Notes under the pieces: generated by a model | Database searches by the model: none | Seen by the model: only the letters and a program-made list of their open reading frames with translations | Told to the model about the DNA's origin: nothing | Shown: one piece after another, positions 63,405-64,000 of the stretch | Numbering within the stretch: the first letter of the stretch is position 1 | Layout: each line of letters opens with the position of its first letter | Position numbers and translations under genes: made by a program | Source: Exilibacterium tricleocarpae | Lineage (GTDB): Bacteria > Pseudomonadota > Gammaproteobacteria > Pseudomonadales > Cellvibrionaceae | NCBI RefSeq assembly: GCF_007004655.1 | Contig: NZ_ML660096.1 | Location: forward strand, 158,059-222,058 | Reading direction: 5' to 3' | DNA: 64,000 bases

Positions 63405-64000
63405 TTGACTATTTTCAATTTACGTTTACCAGTACTGCGGGAAAACTATCGCAACGGCGTCACCACCCCGCGCGAACTGATTTTCACACTGCGAAGGCAG
63501 GCCGAGGCACAAGCCGATTATAACGCTTGGGTTACACTGTTGGACGAACGACAGTTGGAGAACCATCTCGCATTTTTGGAGGGTCAATCACCCGACACCC
63601 TGCCCCTCTACGGCATTCCCTTTGCCATCAAGGACAATATCGATCTGGCCGGCGTCCCCACCACCGCCGGCTGCCCGGACTTCGCTTACACACCGCCACA
63701 ATCGGCCCCCGTTGTGACAGCGTTGCTCGCCGCCGGCGCCATCCCGCTGGGCAAAACCAATCTGGACCAATTCGCCACCGGCCTGGTGGGTGTCCGCTCG
63801 CCCTACGGCGAGGGCAAGAACGCCTTTAACCCGGATTATATTTCCGGCGGCAGCAGCGCCGGCTCCGCTATTGCCACTGCGCTCGGGCAGGTTAGCTTTG
63901 CGCTGGGCACAGACACGGCCGGTTCCGGCCGGGTGCCGGCGGTGCTTAACAACCTGATCGGCCACAAGCCGAGCAAAGGCCTGATCAGCACCCGCGGCGT
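63405..64000 (+). CDS. atzF: allophanate hydrolase, partial at the window edge
   Basis: The frame starts at TTG 63405, seven bases after CGGGAG, and runs off the window end after 198 codons. The amidase-signature catalytic residues are visible: the lysine in PFAIKDNIDLAG, the cis-serine in ISGGSSAGSAIA and the nucleophile region GTDTAGSGRVPAVLNN. Allophanate hydrolase splits allophanate to ammonia and CO2 and is the last step of guanidine use. The family-specific C-terminal domain lies beyond the window. Position after carboxylase and deiminase genes supports AtzF over a generic amidase. Confidence 0.87.
   Translation, partial: MTIFNLRLPVLRENYRNGVTTPRELIFTLRRQAEAQADYNAWVTLLDERQLENHLAFLEGQSPDTLPLYGIPFAIKDNIDLAGVPTTAGCPDFAYTPPQSAPVVTALLAAGAIPLGKTNLDQFATGLVGVRSPYGEGKNAFNPDYISGGSSAGSAIATALGQVSFALGTDTAGSGRVPAVLNNLIGHKPSKGLISTRG

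Overview
The window reads as chromosome of a marine-type gammaproteobacterium, probably from the Cellvibrionales or a nearby order. Base composition is moderately GC-rich. The gene mix fits that guess: CBM2-bearing cellulases, PKD-rich surface proteins, a periplasmic nitrate reductase operon, FNR-type boxes, DUF3313/DUF945/YceI envelope proteins and several TTG/GTG starts. The placement is inference from gene content only. No rRNA, tRNA, CRISPR array, prophage or intact transposase was recognised.

Layout. 1-5.3 kb: a PhoX-type phosphatase cut by the window edge, a beta-hydroxyacid dehydrogenase, and an overlapping pair encoding a caspase/CHAT-like membrane protein and a small two-helix membrane protein. 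5.3-7.4 kb: an outer-membrane barrel protein and two tandemly duplicated small lipoproteins. 7.8-12.1 kb: a GH48 exo-cellulase and a GH12 endoglucanase, both ending in PKD-CBM2. 12.6-15.8 kb: an AbgT transporter and a DUF945 protein. 16.0-27.8 kb: a large envelope machine of the Agl-Glt/Nfs kind, with three small outer-membrane barrels on one strand and, divergently, an unknown exported protein, three TPR proteins, a small exported protein, a TolQ-like channel, two ExbD/TolR proteins and an AgmX/PglI (TonB-like) protein. 28.5-33.6 kb: a 1694-residue lipoprotein with ten PKD repeats and a fibro-slime domain. 33.8-36.1 kb: a lysozyme, holin and M15 peptidase cassette. 36.2-39.1 kb: a chalcone-isomerase-like/TonB fusion, a YceI protein and a MarR regulator. 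39.2-46.9 kb: napEDABC behind an FNR-like box, then a universal stress protein, a CPA2 antiporter and a DUF3313 protein whose shared promoter region also carries two FNR-like boxes. 46.9-49.2 kb: a sulfatase lipoprotein and a cytochrome c. 49.3-52.4 kb: an AT-rich strip of small orphan genes with attC-like structures and a recombinase fragment, which looks like a decayed gene-cassette region. 52.6-53.9 kb: an exported nuclease/phosphatase. 54.4-64.0 kb: a guanidine (formerly 'urea carboxylase') assimilation locus with ABC importer, NikR-like regulator, two carboxyguanidine deiminase subunits, a biotin carboxylase/carboxyltransferase and the start of allophanate hydrolase.

How the parts work together. 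The two cellulases form an endo/exo pair bound to cellulose by the same CBM2 type. The 16-28 kb genes should build one proton-driven complex spanning inner membrane, periplasm and outer membrane. The guanidine locus encodes uptake and full conversion of guanidine to ammonia and CO2.

The items most worth following are the Agl-Glt-like machine, the caspase-like/two-helix pair, the NikR-family regulator that has lost every nickel ligand, and several intergenic hairpin elements. In two hairpin families the interior is conserved while the terminal stems differ completely yet stay self-complementary.
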